From: Marivita sp. XM-24bin2
GTDB lineage: Bacteria; Pseudomonadota; Alphaproteobacteria; Rhodobacterales; Rhodobacteraceae
Direction: 5' to 3'
NCBI GenBank assembly: GCA_003149565.1
Contig: QCWH01000004.1
Coordinates: 76,321 to 140,320 of the forward strand
DNA length: 64,000 nt
Under the pieces are notes generated by a model. The model ran no database searches and was not told the origin of the DNA. It saw only the letters and a list, made by a program, of their open reading frames with translations. Of this stretch, positions 1 to 7,920 are shown in pieces. The translations under genes were made by a program, and so were the position numbers. How positions within the stretch are numbered: position 1 is the first letter of the stretch; each line of letters opens with the position of its first letter.

Positions 1-15
1 ACCACTGGCAAACAC

Positions 16-822
16 ATGGCGATTTATACATCGCTGTTCACAGTGCTGTCGCTGCTGGCCATCACCGCCCCGTCGGCCTTGATCTTTGGCTTCCTAGGCG
101 CCTCAAGCGCCCGGTCACCGTTCCCGCCCATCAGCTGGATTGGCAAAGCCTATATCGCGATTGTCCGCGGTGTGCCTGACATTGCCTTTTTTCTCTTCTT
201 CGTCATCGCGCTTGACCAGCTTTTCGAATGGATCCGCCATGAGATCAAATGTCCGGACTGGACCGAAAGCATCTGGCAGGGCAATGATTTCGTCGTTTGC
301 GACATCGCCAAGCTTCCTTTGGGCAATGCGCCTCAGTGGGTGCATGAAACCTACGGGTTCTTTCTCGCCGTACTGACGTTTGCGATCGTCTTCGGCGCGT
401 TCGCAGCCAATGTATTGTATGGCGCGATGCGCGCGGTGCCACAGAGCCAACTCGAAACTGCAGAAGCCTATGGGATGACGCGCAGACAGGTGTTCTGGCG
501 TATTCTGGTGCCGCAAATGTGGGTCTTTGCGCTGCCCGGGTTGTCGAACCTCTGGATGGTGCTGATCAAGGCCACGCCACTGCTGTTCCTGCTGGGTGTC
601 GAAGACATCGTCTACTGGGCGCGCGAACTGGGCGGCGCCAAGACGGCCCGATTTACCGACTACCCGCATGGAGACTGGCGCATGTGGTACTTCCTTGCGC
701 TGCTGATCTTCTATCTGCTCTTCACCCGTGTCTCCGAAATCGTGCTCGACAAGCTGATGCTCAAACTGACCCACGGACAGGCCACAATGGCCGGTGAAGC
801 CCAGCGAAAGGCCGCAGCATGA
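16..822 (+). CDS. Polar amino-acid ABC transporter permease (HisQ/GlnP type)
   Basis: Inner-membrane permease subunit of a polar amino-acid ABC importer. The 268-residue protein has several hydrophobic segments and, near residue 150, the EAA loop that docks on the ATPase (AEAYGMTRRQVFWRILVPQM). Length and motif fit the HisM/HisQ/GlnP family. Its stop overlaps the next permease by ATGA (819-822), so the two subunits are translationally coupled and probably form a heterodimer. The binding protein and ATPase are not in the window and probably lie upstream. The ATG at 16 gives a sensible N-terminus, but an earlier start beyond the window edge cannot be excluded. Substrate is inferred only from the glutamine-synthetase and amine-oxidase genes that follow. 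Confidence 0.9.
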   Translation: MAIYTSLFTVLSLLAITAPSALIFGFLGASSARSPFPPISWIGKAYIAIVRGVPDIAFFLFFVIALDQLFEWIRHEIKCPDWTESIWQGNDFVVCDIAKLPLGNAPQWVHETYGFFLAVLTFAIVFGAFAANVLYGAMRAVPQSQLETAEAYGMTRRQVFWRILVPQMWVFALPGLSNLWMVLIKATPLLFLLGVEDIVYWARELGGAKTARFTDYPHGDWRMWYFLALLIFYLLFTRVSEIVLDKLMLKLTHGQATMAGEAQRKAAA

Positions 823-1625
823 GTTGCTGGGAAACCATCGCCGATTACGGTCTGCGCTCCATCGGGATCGGCGAACGTGTGCTGCCGCGCGAAGGCTACA
901 CACTTTGCCAGCAGTTCACGCTGATCGGCTCAGGCATGATCTGGAACATCTATTTCGGCGTTGTGGCGCTCTGTACGGGCTTCTTTCTGGCCACCGCTGT
1001 CGCCTTGGGCAAGGCGTCGAATAACCGGGTTCTGCAAAAACTCAGCGCGTGGTTCATCTTCCTCTTCCGAGGGTCTCCGCTCTTTATTCAGTTCTTTTTC
1101 GCCTATTTCCTGTTCCTGACCCTCAAACCCATCTCGCCCGTTTTCGACCCCTTCACCTCAGCGTGGCTCGGTGCGCTCATAGTGCTCTTCCTGAACACCG
1201 CCGCCTATTCGGGCGAGATTTTCTACGGTGCTTTGCAGTCCGTGCCCAAGGGCGATATCGAGGCCGCGGACGCCTACGGCATGTCGGGATGGTCGCGTTT
1301 CAAACGGATCACCTGGCCCACCATGCTACGGCTGGCATGGCCGGCCTATACCAACGAAGCGATCTTTCTCTTCCACGCCACAACGCTTGTGTACTTCTCA
1401 GGCTTTCCGGCATGGCAGCAACGTGGAGATGCGCTCTATTACGCAAATTTCTTTGCCGACAAGACGTTCAACCCATTTGTACCCTACCCCATTCTGGCCT
1501 TCTATTTCATCCTGCTGACCCTGCTGATCATCAGTCTCTTCGGTTTGATCAATCGTCGCCTGAACCGGCACCTGCCGCAGGAGTCCCGGTCAAAGATGAA
1601 ACTGAAACTCAACGTCATTCGCTGA
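819..1625 (+). CDS. Polar amino-acid ABC transporter permease, second subunit
   Basis: Second inner-membrane permease of the same importer, 268 residues. It carries the EAA motif (IEAADAYGMSGWSRFKRITW) around residues 145-165 and the hydrophobic pattern of the HisM/GlnP family. The start codon at 819 overlaps the stop of the first permease. The N-terminal 40 residues before the first membrane segment are longer than usual and contain cysteines. About 70 bases separate it from the glutamine-synthetase-like gene at 1698 on the same strand, so transport and catabolism may share a transcript. The transported compound is not visible from the sequence. Confidence 0.9.
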   Translation: MSCWETIADYGLRSIGIGERVLPREGYTLCQQFTLIGSGMIWNIYFGVVALCTGFFLATAVALGKASNNRVLQKLSAWFIFLFRGSPLFIQFFFAYFLFLTLKPISPVFDPFTSAWLGALIVLFLNTAAYSGEIFYGALQSVPKGDIEAADAYGMSGWSRFKRITWPTMLRLAWPAYTNEAIFLFHATTLVYFSGFPAWQQRGDALYYANFFADKTFNPFVPYPILAFYFILLTLLIISLFGLINRRLNRHLPQESRSKMKLKLNVIR

Positions 1626-1697
1626 GATTCACCTTGCTAAGCCCGGTCACGACAGCCTATTCATAAATTTGATCAAATTATTGAAAACGGCTCTTCA

Positions 1698-3044
1698 ATG
1701 GACACCCATATACGTAACTGGCTCCGCAAAAACCCGCAGGTGCGCACCATCCGGGTGGCCGCATCGGACCTCAACGGTCAGGCACGTGGGAAACGCGTTC
1801 CGGCACGGTTCGCCGACAAGGTGCTCGACGGCGGCACGCGATTTCCGCTCTCGGTTCTGAATCTCGACATCTGGGGCGAAGACATCGACGACAGCCCCTT
1901 GGTCTTCGACGCAGGCGATGCGGACGGTGTGCTCATGCCCACCCGGCGCGGTTTTGTGCCAATGCCCTGGCTCGAAGCACCCAGCGCTCTTCTGCCTCTT
2001 TGGATGTACCGCGACAACGGGGAACCATTCGAGGGTGATCCGCGACACGCGCTGAATTCCGTGGTCCAGCGTTTCAACGCACGTGGTTTGACCCCCGTTG
2101 TGGCCATGGAGCTTGAGTTCTTTCTGATCGACGACAGCACGCGCAATCTGCAGGTGCCCGCGTCGCCCCGTTCGGGCAAGCGTCGCAAAGCGGGCGAGAT
2201 TCTGTCGATCCGCCTGATTGACCAATTCGACCGCTTCTTCAGCGACCTCTACGATGCCTGCGAAGCGATGGACATTCCCGCCGACACAGTGATCTCCGAA
2301 GCAGGTCTGGGACAGTTCGAAATGAACCTGATGCATTGCGACGACGCACTGCGCGCCGCCGACGATGCATGGCTCTTCAAGATGCTTGTCAAGGGCCTTG
2401 CCCGCCGTCACGGCTTTGCCGCCTCGTTTATGGCAAAGCCCTATCCAGACTATTCCGGGTCTGGCATGCACACTCATTTCTCGTTGCTCGACGAGCACGG
2501 CAACAACGTTTTTGACAATGGCGGACCGGAAGGCACTGACCTGCTGCGCAACGCCATCGCAGGTTGCCTCAATGGGATGTACGACAGCACGCTGCTTTTT
2601 GCACCGCACTGGAACAGCTACGACCGCCTCGTGCCCGGAGCCCACGCGCCGACAGGTATCGCCTGGGCCTACGAAAACCGCACAACGGCCATCCGTGTCC
2701 CCTCGGGCAGCCCATCCGCGCGTCGGATCGAGCATCGTGTCGCAGGAGGGGATGTGAACCCTTACCTGACATTGGCGGCTATCCTGGGCGCCGCGCTGGT
2801 CGGGATCGAAGACGCAGCCGAACCTCCCGCCCCGATCAAAGGCAATGCCTATGCGCGCGATCTGCCACAGATCCCGGACAAATGGTCGCCAGCCATCTCG
2901 GCATTTGAGAACAGCAAGATCATCCCGCGGATTTTCCACGAAGAGCTGATCCGCAATCTCGTCCTGACAAAAAAACAGGAACGTCACTACATGGATGAAC
3001 TGACACCCGCCGAACGGGTGGAAATCTATCTCGACACCGTCTAG
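1698..3044 (+). CDS. Glutamine-synthetase-family gamma-glutamyl ligase (PuuA-like)
   Basis: ATP-dependent ligase of the glutamine synthetase superfamily, 448 residues. Recognisable glutamine-synthetase elements in order are AMELEFFL (metal-binding glutamates), SGMHTHFSL (nucleotide/metal site) and NRTTAIRVP (glutamate-binding arginine region). The N-terminal domain is short and divergent, as in gamma-glutamylputrescine synthetases, not housekeeping GlnA, and the GlnA adenylylation tyrosine loop is not evident. A second family member lies at 3786 and an FAD amine oxidase at 5254, which matches a Puu-type pathway where an amine is gamma-glutamylated and then oxidised. The exact amine is inference. 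ATG at 1698 is the first in-frame start that keeps the conserved N-terminus. Confidence 0.85.
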   Translation: MDTHIRNWLRKNPQVRTIRVAASDLNGQARGKRVPARFADKVLDGGTRFPLSVLNLDIWGEDIDDSPLVFDAGDADGVLMPTRRGFVPMPWLEAPSALLPLWMYRDNGEPFEGDPRHALNSVVQRFNARGLTPVVAMELEFFLIDDSTRNLQVPASPRSGKRRKAGEILSIRLIDQFDRFFSDLYDACEAMDIPADTVISEAGLGQFEMNLMHCDDALRAADDAWLFKMLVKGLARRHGFAASFMAKPYPDYSGSGMHTHFSLLDEHGNNVFDNGGPEGTDLLRNAIAGCLNGMYDSTLLFAPHWNSYDRLVPGAHAPTGIAWAYENRTTAIRVPSGSPSARRIEHRVAGGDVNPYLTLAAILGAALVGIEDAAEPPAPIKGNAYARDLPQIPDKWSPAISAFENSKIIPRIFHEELIRNLVLTKKQERHYMDELTPAERVEIYLDTV

Positions 3045-3105
3045 GCGCCCCTTGCTGCGTGGCAGGGGAACGCATAGCTTAGCCGGACAAACACCTTGGT
3101 GCTTC

Positions 3106-3789
3106 ATGAAAATCGGAATTTTGCAGACGGGCCTTGCGCCGGACGAACTCAAGGGATCGTTCGGTGAATATCCCGGTTTCTTCGAACGCCTGCTTGCAGG
3201 CAAGGGCTTCACCTTTGAAAGCTGGTCCGTTGTCGAAAACGTCTTCCCAAACGGACCTGAGGACGCAGATGGCTGGCTGATTACCGGTTCAAAGCATGGC
3301 GCATACGAAGACCATCCGTGGATTGCGCCACTGGAACAACTGATCCGGGATATTGTCGCCGCAAACCGTCCGCTGATCGGTGTCTGCTTTGGTCACCAGA
3401 TCATTGCGCAGGCACTCGGCGGACGGGTTGAAAAATTTCCCGGCGGCTGGGTGGTGGGCCAACAGGAATATGACTTCGGCGGCGACAAAATGACCATCAA
3501 CGCCTGGCATCAGGATCAGGTGATTGAGGCCCCCGAAGGTGCTCAGGTAGTGGCCACCGGAAACCATTGCGCCAATGCGGCGCTGCTCTATCCGGGCAAG
3601 GCCTTTACGGTGCAACCGCACCCAGAATATGGCGATGACTTTATCGCAGGGCTGATTGAAACCCGTGGCCCCGGTGTCGTACCCGACACTCTGATGGACG
3701 CGGCCAAAAACCGTATGGGACGGCCACTCGACAATGCCCGCATGGCCGACCAATTCGCCCATTTTTTCCGCGAAGGAACCCTCGCATGA
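3106..3789 (+). CDS. Type 1 glutamine amidotransferase (class I GATase fold)
   Basis: Class I glutamine-amidotransferase-like hydrolase of 227 residues. The nucleophile elbow GVCFGHQ supplies the catalytic cysteine, and QPHPEY supplies the histidine and glutamate, completing the triad. Such free-standing GATases sit in many proteobacterial glutamine-synthetase/amine-oxidase clusters, where they may hydrolyse a gamma-glutamyl bond as PuuD does, although sequence resembles GMP-synthase-type GATases. Start chosen at the ATG at 3106 (MKIGILQTG), where the fold begins; the upstream in-frame stretch from 3052 has no family-like sequence. The stop overlaps the next gene by ATGA, indicating coupled translation with the second ligase. 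Confidence 0.8.
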   Translation: MKIGILQTGLAPDELKGSFGEYPGFFERLLAGKGFTFESWSVVENVFPNGPEDADGWLITGSKHGAYEDHPWIAPLEQLIRDIVAANRPLIGVCFGHQIIAQALGGRVEKFPGGWVVGQQEYDFGGDKMTINAWHQDQVIEAPEGAQVVATGNHCANAALLYPGKAFTVQPHPEYGDDFIAGLIETRGPGVVPDTLMDAAKNRMGRPLDNARMADQFAHFFREGTLA

Positions 3790-5150
3790 CCGACTGGACA
3801 GCCAACCTGCCCGAAACCGCCCGTGCCTTCCTCGAAGGGCGCAGGCTGGACGAAGTGGAGTGTGTGATTGCAGACCTCCCCGGGATTGCGCGTGGCAAGG
3901 CGGTGCCTGCATCGAAATTTGCCCGTCAGGAATATTTCCACCTGCCCGACTCAATCTTCTTTCAGACAATCACCGGGGATTGGGGCGAAGCCGCGGATGA
4001 GGGTGACGGCGGTTTTATCGAACGCGATATGATCCTGCGTCCGGATATGTCGACCGCTACCGCAGCGCCATGGACAGGTGACTGGACGCTGCAGGTCATC
4101 CACGACGCCTATGACCGCAAAGGCAACACCGTCCCCTACGCGCCACGCAATGTGCTCAAACGTGTCGTGCAACTCTATCGGGATCAGGGCTGGGAGCCGG
4201 TTGTCGCCCCCGAAATGGAGTTCTACCTCACAGCGCGAAATTTGGACCCGGCCAAACCGATTGAGCCGATGATGGGCCGCTCTGGCCGCCCGGCAGCGGC
4301 GCGTCAGGCGTATTCCATGACTGCCGTCGATGAATTCGGCCCCGTCATCGACGACATTTACGACTTTGCAGAAGCCCAGGGCTTTGAAATTGACGGCATC
4401 ACGCAGGAAGGCGGCGCAGGCCAATTGGAGATCAACCTGCGCCACGGCGATCCGGTCAAGCTGGCCGATGAGGTGTTCTACTTCAAACGCCTGATCCGCG
4501 AGGCCGCCCTGCGCCACGATTGCTTTGCGACCTTCATGGCCAAGCCGATCGCCAACGAACCCGGCAGCGCCATGCATATCCACCATTCGATCATGGATAT
4601 CGAAACCGGCCGCAACATTTTTTCCGGGCCGCAAGGCGGAGAGACCGACGCGTTCTTTCACTTCATCGGCGGCCTGCAGCAATACACACCTGCCGCCATC
4701 GCGGTGCTGGCACCTTATGTGAACAGCTACCGCCGCTACGTGAAAGAACATGCCGCCCCGATCAATCTCGCCTGGGGGCGAGACAACCGGACCACCGGTA
4801 TCCGCATCCCGTTGTCCGGCCCGTCCAGCCGGCGCGTTGAAAACCGCTTGGCCGGGATGGATTGCAACCCGTATCTTGGCATCGCGGCCTCGCTCGCCTG
4901 TGGGTATCTCGGCCTGATGAACGAAGACTGGCCGTCGAAACCCCTCAAGAAAGACGCTTATGAAGGCGAAGCGGATATCCCGCAGGTGCTGGGACAGGCG
5001 CTGCAGATGTTTGAGGATTCAACCGATTTGCGCGAGGTATTGGGAGAGGATTTCTGCCGCGTCTATTCGATTGTCAAACGCACCGAATACGAAGAGTTTC
5101 TGCAGGTGATCAGCCCCTGGGAGCGTGAGCACCTGCTGCTCAACGTCTAG
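3786..5150 (+). CDS. Glutamine-synthetase-family gamma-glutamyl ligase, second copy
   Basis: Second glutamine-synthetase superfamily ligase, 454 residues, paralogous to the one at 1698 but clearly diverged. It shows APEMEFYL, the EINLRHGD segment, SAMHIHHSI and NRTTGIRIP, so the glutamate-, metal- and ATP-binding sites are preserved. Two such ligases with a GATase between them is a common alphaproteobacterial arrangement for using polyamines or related amines as nitrogen source; the pair may have different amine specificity or assemble together. The ATG overlaps the stop of the amidotransferase. Which amine is used cannot be told from sequence. Confidence 0.85.
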   Translation: MTDWTANLPETARAFLEGRRLDEVECVIADLPGIARGKAVPASKFARQEYFHLPDSIFFQTITGDWGEAADEGDGGFIERDMILRPDMSTATAAPWTGDWTLQVIHDAYDRKGNTVPYAPRNVLKRVVQLYRDQGWEPVVAPEMEFYLTARNLDPAKPIEPMMGRSGRPAAARQAYSMTAVDEFGPVIDDIYDFAEAQGFEIDGITQEGGAGQLEINLRHGDPVKLADEVFYFKRLIREAALRHDCFATFMAKPIANEPGSAMHIHHSIMDIETGRNIFSGPQGGETDAFFHFIGGLQQYTPAAIAVLAPYVNSYRRYVKEHAAPINLAWGRDNRTTGIRIPLSGPSSRRVENRLAGMDCNPYLGIAASLACGYLGLMNEDWPSKPLKKDAYEGEADIPQVLGQALQMFEDSTDLREVLGEDFCRVYSIVKRTEYEEFLQVISPWEREHLLLNV

Positions 5151-5165
5151 CCCGGAGATTTCGGA

Positions 5166-5209
5166 CCGGCTCTGCCGGCCCGACAGATGCGAGGGGCGCT
5201 GCCCCTCGC
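5166..5209. repeat. Two adjacent GC hairpins in the intergenic gap
   Basis: Between the second ligase and the oxidase there are two perfect stem-loops: CCGGC-TCT-GCCGG at 5166-5178 and a 9-bp stem GCGAGGGGC-GCT-GCCCCTCGC at 5189-5209. They are followed by CCCCGGCATATTTGG and an A/G-rich run. From memory, similar GC-hairpin plus ATATTT elements recur between genes in Rhodobacteraceae, so this is probably a dispersed intergenic repeat rather than a terminator, since no T-run follows the stem. Confidence 0.5.
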
Positions 5210-5253
5210 GCTCCCCGGCATATTTGGAAAAAGAAGAAGATCAGGACTGCGTT

Positions 5254-6558
5254 TTGAACCTGTTGTTCAGCAATGACACCCGTGGGGCCTATCCCCAAAG
5301 CTGGTACGCCGCCACGGCGACCCCATTGGACCCGTTCGCGCCTTTGCAGGGCGAAACCCGAGCTGATGTCTGCATCGTCGGCGGGGGCTATACCGGACTA
5401 TCCGCCGCTCTGCATCTGGCGGAGATGGGTATTGATGTCGTTCTGCTTGACGCGCATCGCGTGGGCTTTGGCGCGTCGGGGCGCAACGGGGGGCAATTGG
5501 GCAGCGGGCAGCGGCAGGACCAGATCACGCTCGAAAAAATGGTGGGGCCAGACTCCGCCCGACTGCTTTGGGACTTGGGTGAAGATGCCAAGACGCTAGT
5601 GCGATCCTTGATCGAGAAACACCGGATTGACTGCTATCTGAAGGACGGTATTGCCTGGGCTGCGTCGCGCCCTGCGGATGTCAAAGACCTGCATGAATAT
5701 GCGGAACACCTTCGGACACGCTACGGATATACCAAGATCAAAGCTTTGGACCGCAACGCGTTTCACGCGCTCTGTCCGTCACCCGACTATGTCGGGGGGA
5801 CCCTTGATATGGGCGCTGCGCATGTGCATCCCTTGAGACTTGCGCTGGGACTGGCCGAAGCCGCTGCAGTCGCTGGCGCGCGCATTCATGAGCGCAGCCA
5901 TGTGCACGACATCCGCCCCGGAGCCAAGGTGACCGTCCGCACAGATGCCGGGCACGTGGTTGCGGACCATGTGATCCTCGCCGGAAATGGCTATCTGGGC
6001 GGGCTCGACCGGCAGGTGACAGCGCGCGTCATGCCAATCAACAATTACGTCGTTGCCACCGAGCCCCTGGGCGATCAAGCCGATGACGTGCTCGCACAGG
6101 ATGTGGCGGTCTCGGATTCCCGATTTGTGGTCAATTACTTCCGGCTCAGCCATGACAGGCGGCTGATTTTTGGCGGCGGAGAGACGTATGGCTACCGCTT
6201 TCCATCAGATATTGCTGCGCTCGTGCGCAAGCCGATGTCGGTGATTTTCCCACATCTGCGCGACGTCAAGATCGACTATGCATGGGGCGGCACGCTTGCC
6301 ATCACGATCAAGCGGATGCCCTATCTTGCGCGTGTGCGGCCCAATATCCTCTCGGCCTCGGGTTATTCCGGGCACGGTGTCGGAAACGCTATCCAGGCGG
6401 GCAAGCTCTTGGCTGAAGCCACGCGCGGCCCGTCCGAGGGATTTGCCGCATTCAACGCCATACCGCACCAGCCATTTCCCGGCGGTGGTCTGCTGCGCAC
6501 ACCTATTCTGTCGCTGGCGATGTCCTGGTACGCGATGCGAGACCGGTTGGGCGTCTGA
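5254..6558 (+). CDS. FAD-dependent amine oxidoreductase (PuuB/DAO family)
   Basis: FAD-dependent oxidoreductase of the DAO family, about 434 residues from the start used here. The dinucleotide-binding motif VCIVGGGYTGLSAALHLAE lies near residue 40, followed by GASGRNGGQLGSGQ, the flavin-contacting segment typical of gamma-glutamylputrescine oxidases. The C-terminal SGYSGHGVGNAIQAGKLLAE matches the family's second FAD-binding block. The start is uncertain: a TTG at 5254 gives the family-like N-terminus LNLLFSNDTRGAYPQSWY, whereas an ATG at 5125 would overlap the ligase and add an unrelated arginine/cysteine-rich leader. It probably oxidises the gamma-glutamylated amine made by the two upstream ligases. 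Its stop lies one base from the convergent phaR stop. Confidence 0.85.
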   Translation: MNLLFSNDTRGAYPQSWYAATATPLDPFAPLQGETRADVCIVGGGYTGLSAALHLAEMGIDVVLLDAHRVGFGASGRNGGQLGSGQRQDQITLEKMVGPDSARLLWDLGEDAKTLVRSLIEKHRIDCYLKDGIAWAASRPADVKDLHEYAEHLRTRYGYTKIKALDRNAFHALCPSPDYVGGTLDMGAAHVHPLRLALGLAEAAAVAGARIHERSHVHDIRPGAKVTVRTDAGHVVADHVILAGNGYLGGLDRQVTARVMPINNYVVATEPLGDQADDVLAQDVAVSDSRFVVNYFRLSHDRRLIFGGGETYGYRFPSDIAALVRKPMSVIFPHLRDVKIDYAWGGTLAITIKRMPYLARVRPNILSASGYSGHGVGNAIQAGKLLAEATRGPSEGFAAFNAIPHQPFPGGGLLRTPILSLAMSWYAMRDRLGV

Positions 6559-6559
6559 T

Positions 6560-7138
6560 CTATTTGTCGAGTTTCGACAGCTTTTTCTGAAGCTCTGCCA
6601 ACTGCACCTTGATGGCATCAAGGTCGTCCGTATCCGAGGTTGGAGCCTCGGGCGCATCCTGTGCCGTACTGTCATCCGGTGACGGCCCTGACCATGATCC
6701 GGACATACCGCCTGTCATCGCTTTCAGGAAAGCCTCCTGCTGCGCCTGAATGGCCTCGAACCCAGGCACACCCGACATCGGGTTGGCCTTGTTCATGTTC
6801 TCCATCCATTTCGACTGGCTGTCGCGGAACATTTCGAAACTGGCGGCGAGAAACTGCGGCACTGCGCTGGTGGCTTGCGTGGTATAGCTGCGCACAAGAT
6901 CATTCAGAACATTCGTGGGCAAAACGCTTTCGCCACGACTTTCGTGTTCGGCAATAATCTGCAGCAAATATTGCCGGGTCAGGTCATCGCCCGACTTTAA
7001 ATCGACGATCTTCACTTCCCGTCCCGCGCGGATAAAGCCCGCGATATCCTCGAGGGTCACGTAGTCGGATGTTTCTGTGTTATAGAGACGACGGCTTGCA
7101 TAGCGCTTGATCAAAAGCGGTTTCTGGTCTTCTGCCAA
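6560..7138 (-). CDS. phaR: Polyhydroxyalkanoate synthesis repressor PhaR
   Basis: DNA- and PHB-binding repressor of the PhaR family, about 192 residues. The N-terminal PHB/PHA accumulation regulator domain is obvious (LLIKRYASRRLYNTETSDYV), followed by the second domain with VLNDLVRSYTTQATSAVPQFL, and an acidic low-complexity tail. Start chosen at TTG 7138: it gives the family N-terminus MAEDQKPLLIKRY and is preceded by a strong GGGAGGAGA ribosome site; the upstream in-frame extension adds nothing conserved. Known role in Paracoccus: PhaR represses phasin and its own gene until nascent PHB titrates it. A CTGC-N3-GCAG site sits just upstream, consistent with autoregulation. Confidence 0.92.
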   Translation of the reverse strand: MAEDQKPLLIKRYASRRLYNTETSDYVTLEDIAGFIRAGREVKIVDLKSGDDLTRQYLLQIIAEHESRGESVLPTNVLNDLVRSYTTQATSAVPQFLAASFEMFRDSQSKWMENMNKANPMSGVPGFEAIQAQQEAFLKAMTGGMSGSWSGPSPDDSTAQDAPEAPTSDTDDLDAIKVQLAELQKKLSKLDK

Positions 7139-7165
7139 GGTCTCTCCTCCCAAGGAATGTCTTTG

Positions 7166-7176
7166 CTGCATTGCAG
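7166..7176. promoter_or_regulatory. Candidate PhaR operator before phaR
   Basis: CTGCATTGCAG, a perfect CTGC-N3-GCAG palindrome, lies 28 bases upstream of the phaR start codon. The motif is the one described for Paracoccus PhaR. A further half-site (ATGCAGCAC) lies about 15 bases farther upstream. Autoregulation is inferred. Confidence 0.6.
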
Positions 7177-7250
7177 CCTAAGCACATGCAGCACAAAAAG
7201 AAAGCACCAAGCGTTCGGGATCTTGCAAACCGCTGAAGCAAAGCCGCCAA

Positions 7251-7286
7251 GAAAGAAAAAAGGCCGGACTCACAAGGAGCCCGGCC
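7251..7286 (-). terminator. Intrinsic terminator of phaP
   Basis: Read on the minus strand, GGCCGGGCTC and the matching arm ending in CCGGCC form a stem, immediately followed by TTTTTTCTTTC (plus-strand A-run 7251-7261). It lies about 50 bases after the phasin stop, so it ends the phaP transcript and keeps it separate from phaR. Confidence 0.85.
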
Positions 7287-7334
7287 AGAATATAGCGTTC
7301 CAATTTGGGAGGAGAGAACGCTAATTCCTAAAAC

Positions 7335-7784
7335 TTACTTCGCAGCAGCAGTTGCCTTCTTGGCAGCAGCGGTCGCGTCAGAAGTTGCTTTCTTGACTGC
7401 AGCAGTTGCGTCTTCGGAGAAATCCTTGCCTGCTGCCATCATCAGTTCGACTGTGTCCATCTGGACTTTCTTCGCGATTTCCGCGAACGCAGCCATGTTC
7501 TCGGCCGCAACTTCAGCCTGAGCCGATGCAAAGTCGGTCATCGCCTTGGCGTAGTCTGCCGGCTCGGTTTTGGCTTTTGACATATCGCCCAGCTTGGCCA
7601 GCGTGTCTTTGGTCCACTTTGCGGAAATCTCGGTCGACTTTTCAGCTGCTTCGAGAGCAACGTGGGACAGCTTCTCGTTCAGAGTTGCTGTTGTCTTAAA
7701 TGCGTCTTCCATTGCTTTCGAGTCGACCGGGAATGCACCCATCATTTCTTTCAGCGTCGCGGTCATGTCTGGTGTCTTAGCCAT
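7335..7784 (-). CDS. phaP: Phasin family protein (PHB granule surface protein)
   Basis: Phasin of 149 residues. It is almost entirely helical, with phasin-like sequence around MMGAFPVDSKAMEDAFKTT and EISAKWTKDTLAKLGDMSKA, and a C-terminal alanine/lysine repeat tail (TAAVKKATSDATAAAKKATAAAK). Phasins coat intracellular PHB granules and control their number and size. It lies between phaR and phaC on the same strand but has its own promoter (7842-7870) and terminator (7251-7286), as expected for the most abundant granule protein. Two PhaR-type palindromes flank or lie inside the promoter. The ATG at 7784 is followed by the expected MAKTPDMT. Confidence 0.9.
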   Translation of the reverse strand: MAKTPDMTATLKEMMGAFPVDSKAMEDAFKTTATLNEKLSHVALEAAEKSTEISAKWTKDTLAKLGDMSKAKTEPADYAKAMTDFASAQAEVAAENMAAFAEIAKKVQMDTVELMMAAGKDFSEDATAAVKKATSDATAAAKKATAAAK

Positions 7785-7841
7785 TTCTCAAATCCTTTCC
7801 TGCTCTGCGGGCCCACCCCGCTGTCCTGTGCAGATGAAGAA

Positions 7842-7870
7842 TATATACATGCTGCACCGCAGCATTTCAA
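7842..7870 (-). promoter_or_regulatory. phaP promoter with PhaR operator in the spacer
   Basis: On the minus strand TTGAAA (7870-7865), a 17-base spacer and TATATA (7847-7842) form a near-consensus sigma-70 promoter. The spacer contains CTGC-N3-GCAG at 7852-7862, where a bound repressor would block RNA polymerase. The predicted 5' leader is about 50 bases. Confidence 0.7.
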
Positions 7871-7878
7871 CCCTTTTT

Positions 7879-7889
7879 CTGCGGTGCAG
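7879..7889. promoter_or_regulatory. Second PhaR-type operator upstream of phaP
   Basis: CTGCGGTGCAG, again CTGC-N3-GCAG, lies 9 bases beyond the -35 box. Together with the spacer copy it forms a 13-bp inverted repeat (7850-7862 with 7879-7891), so either two bound PhaR units or a hairpin is possible. Confidence 0.6.
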
Positions 7890-7920
7890 CAAAAATCTTT
7901 GCCCTTAGGTCAAGATCTGC

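Noticed and set aside
1695..3212. 505-codon minus-strand open frame across the first ligase gene
   Set aside because: It is the antisense of a gene with intact glutamine-synthetase motifs; its translation shows no domain and is rich in shadow-type His, Arg and Val.
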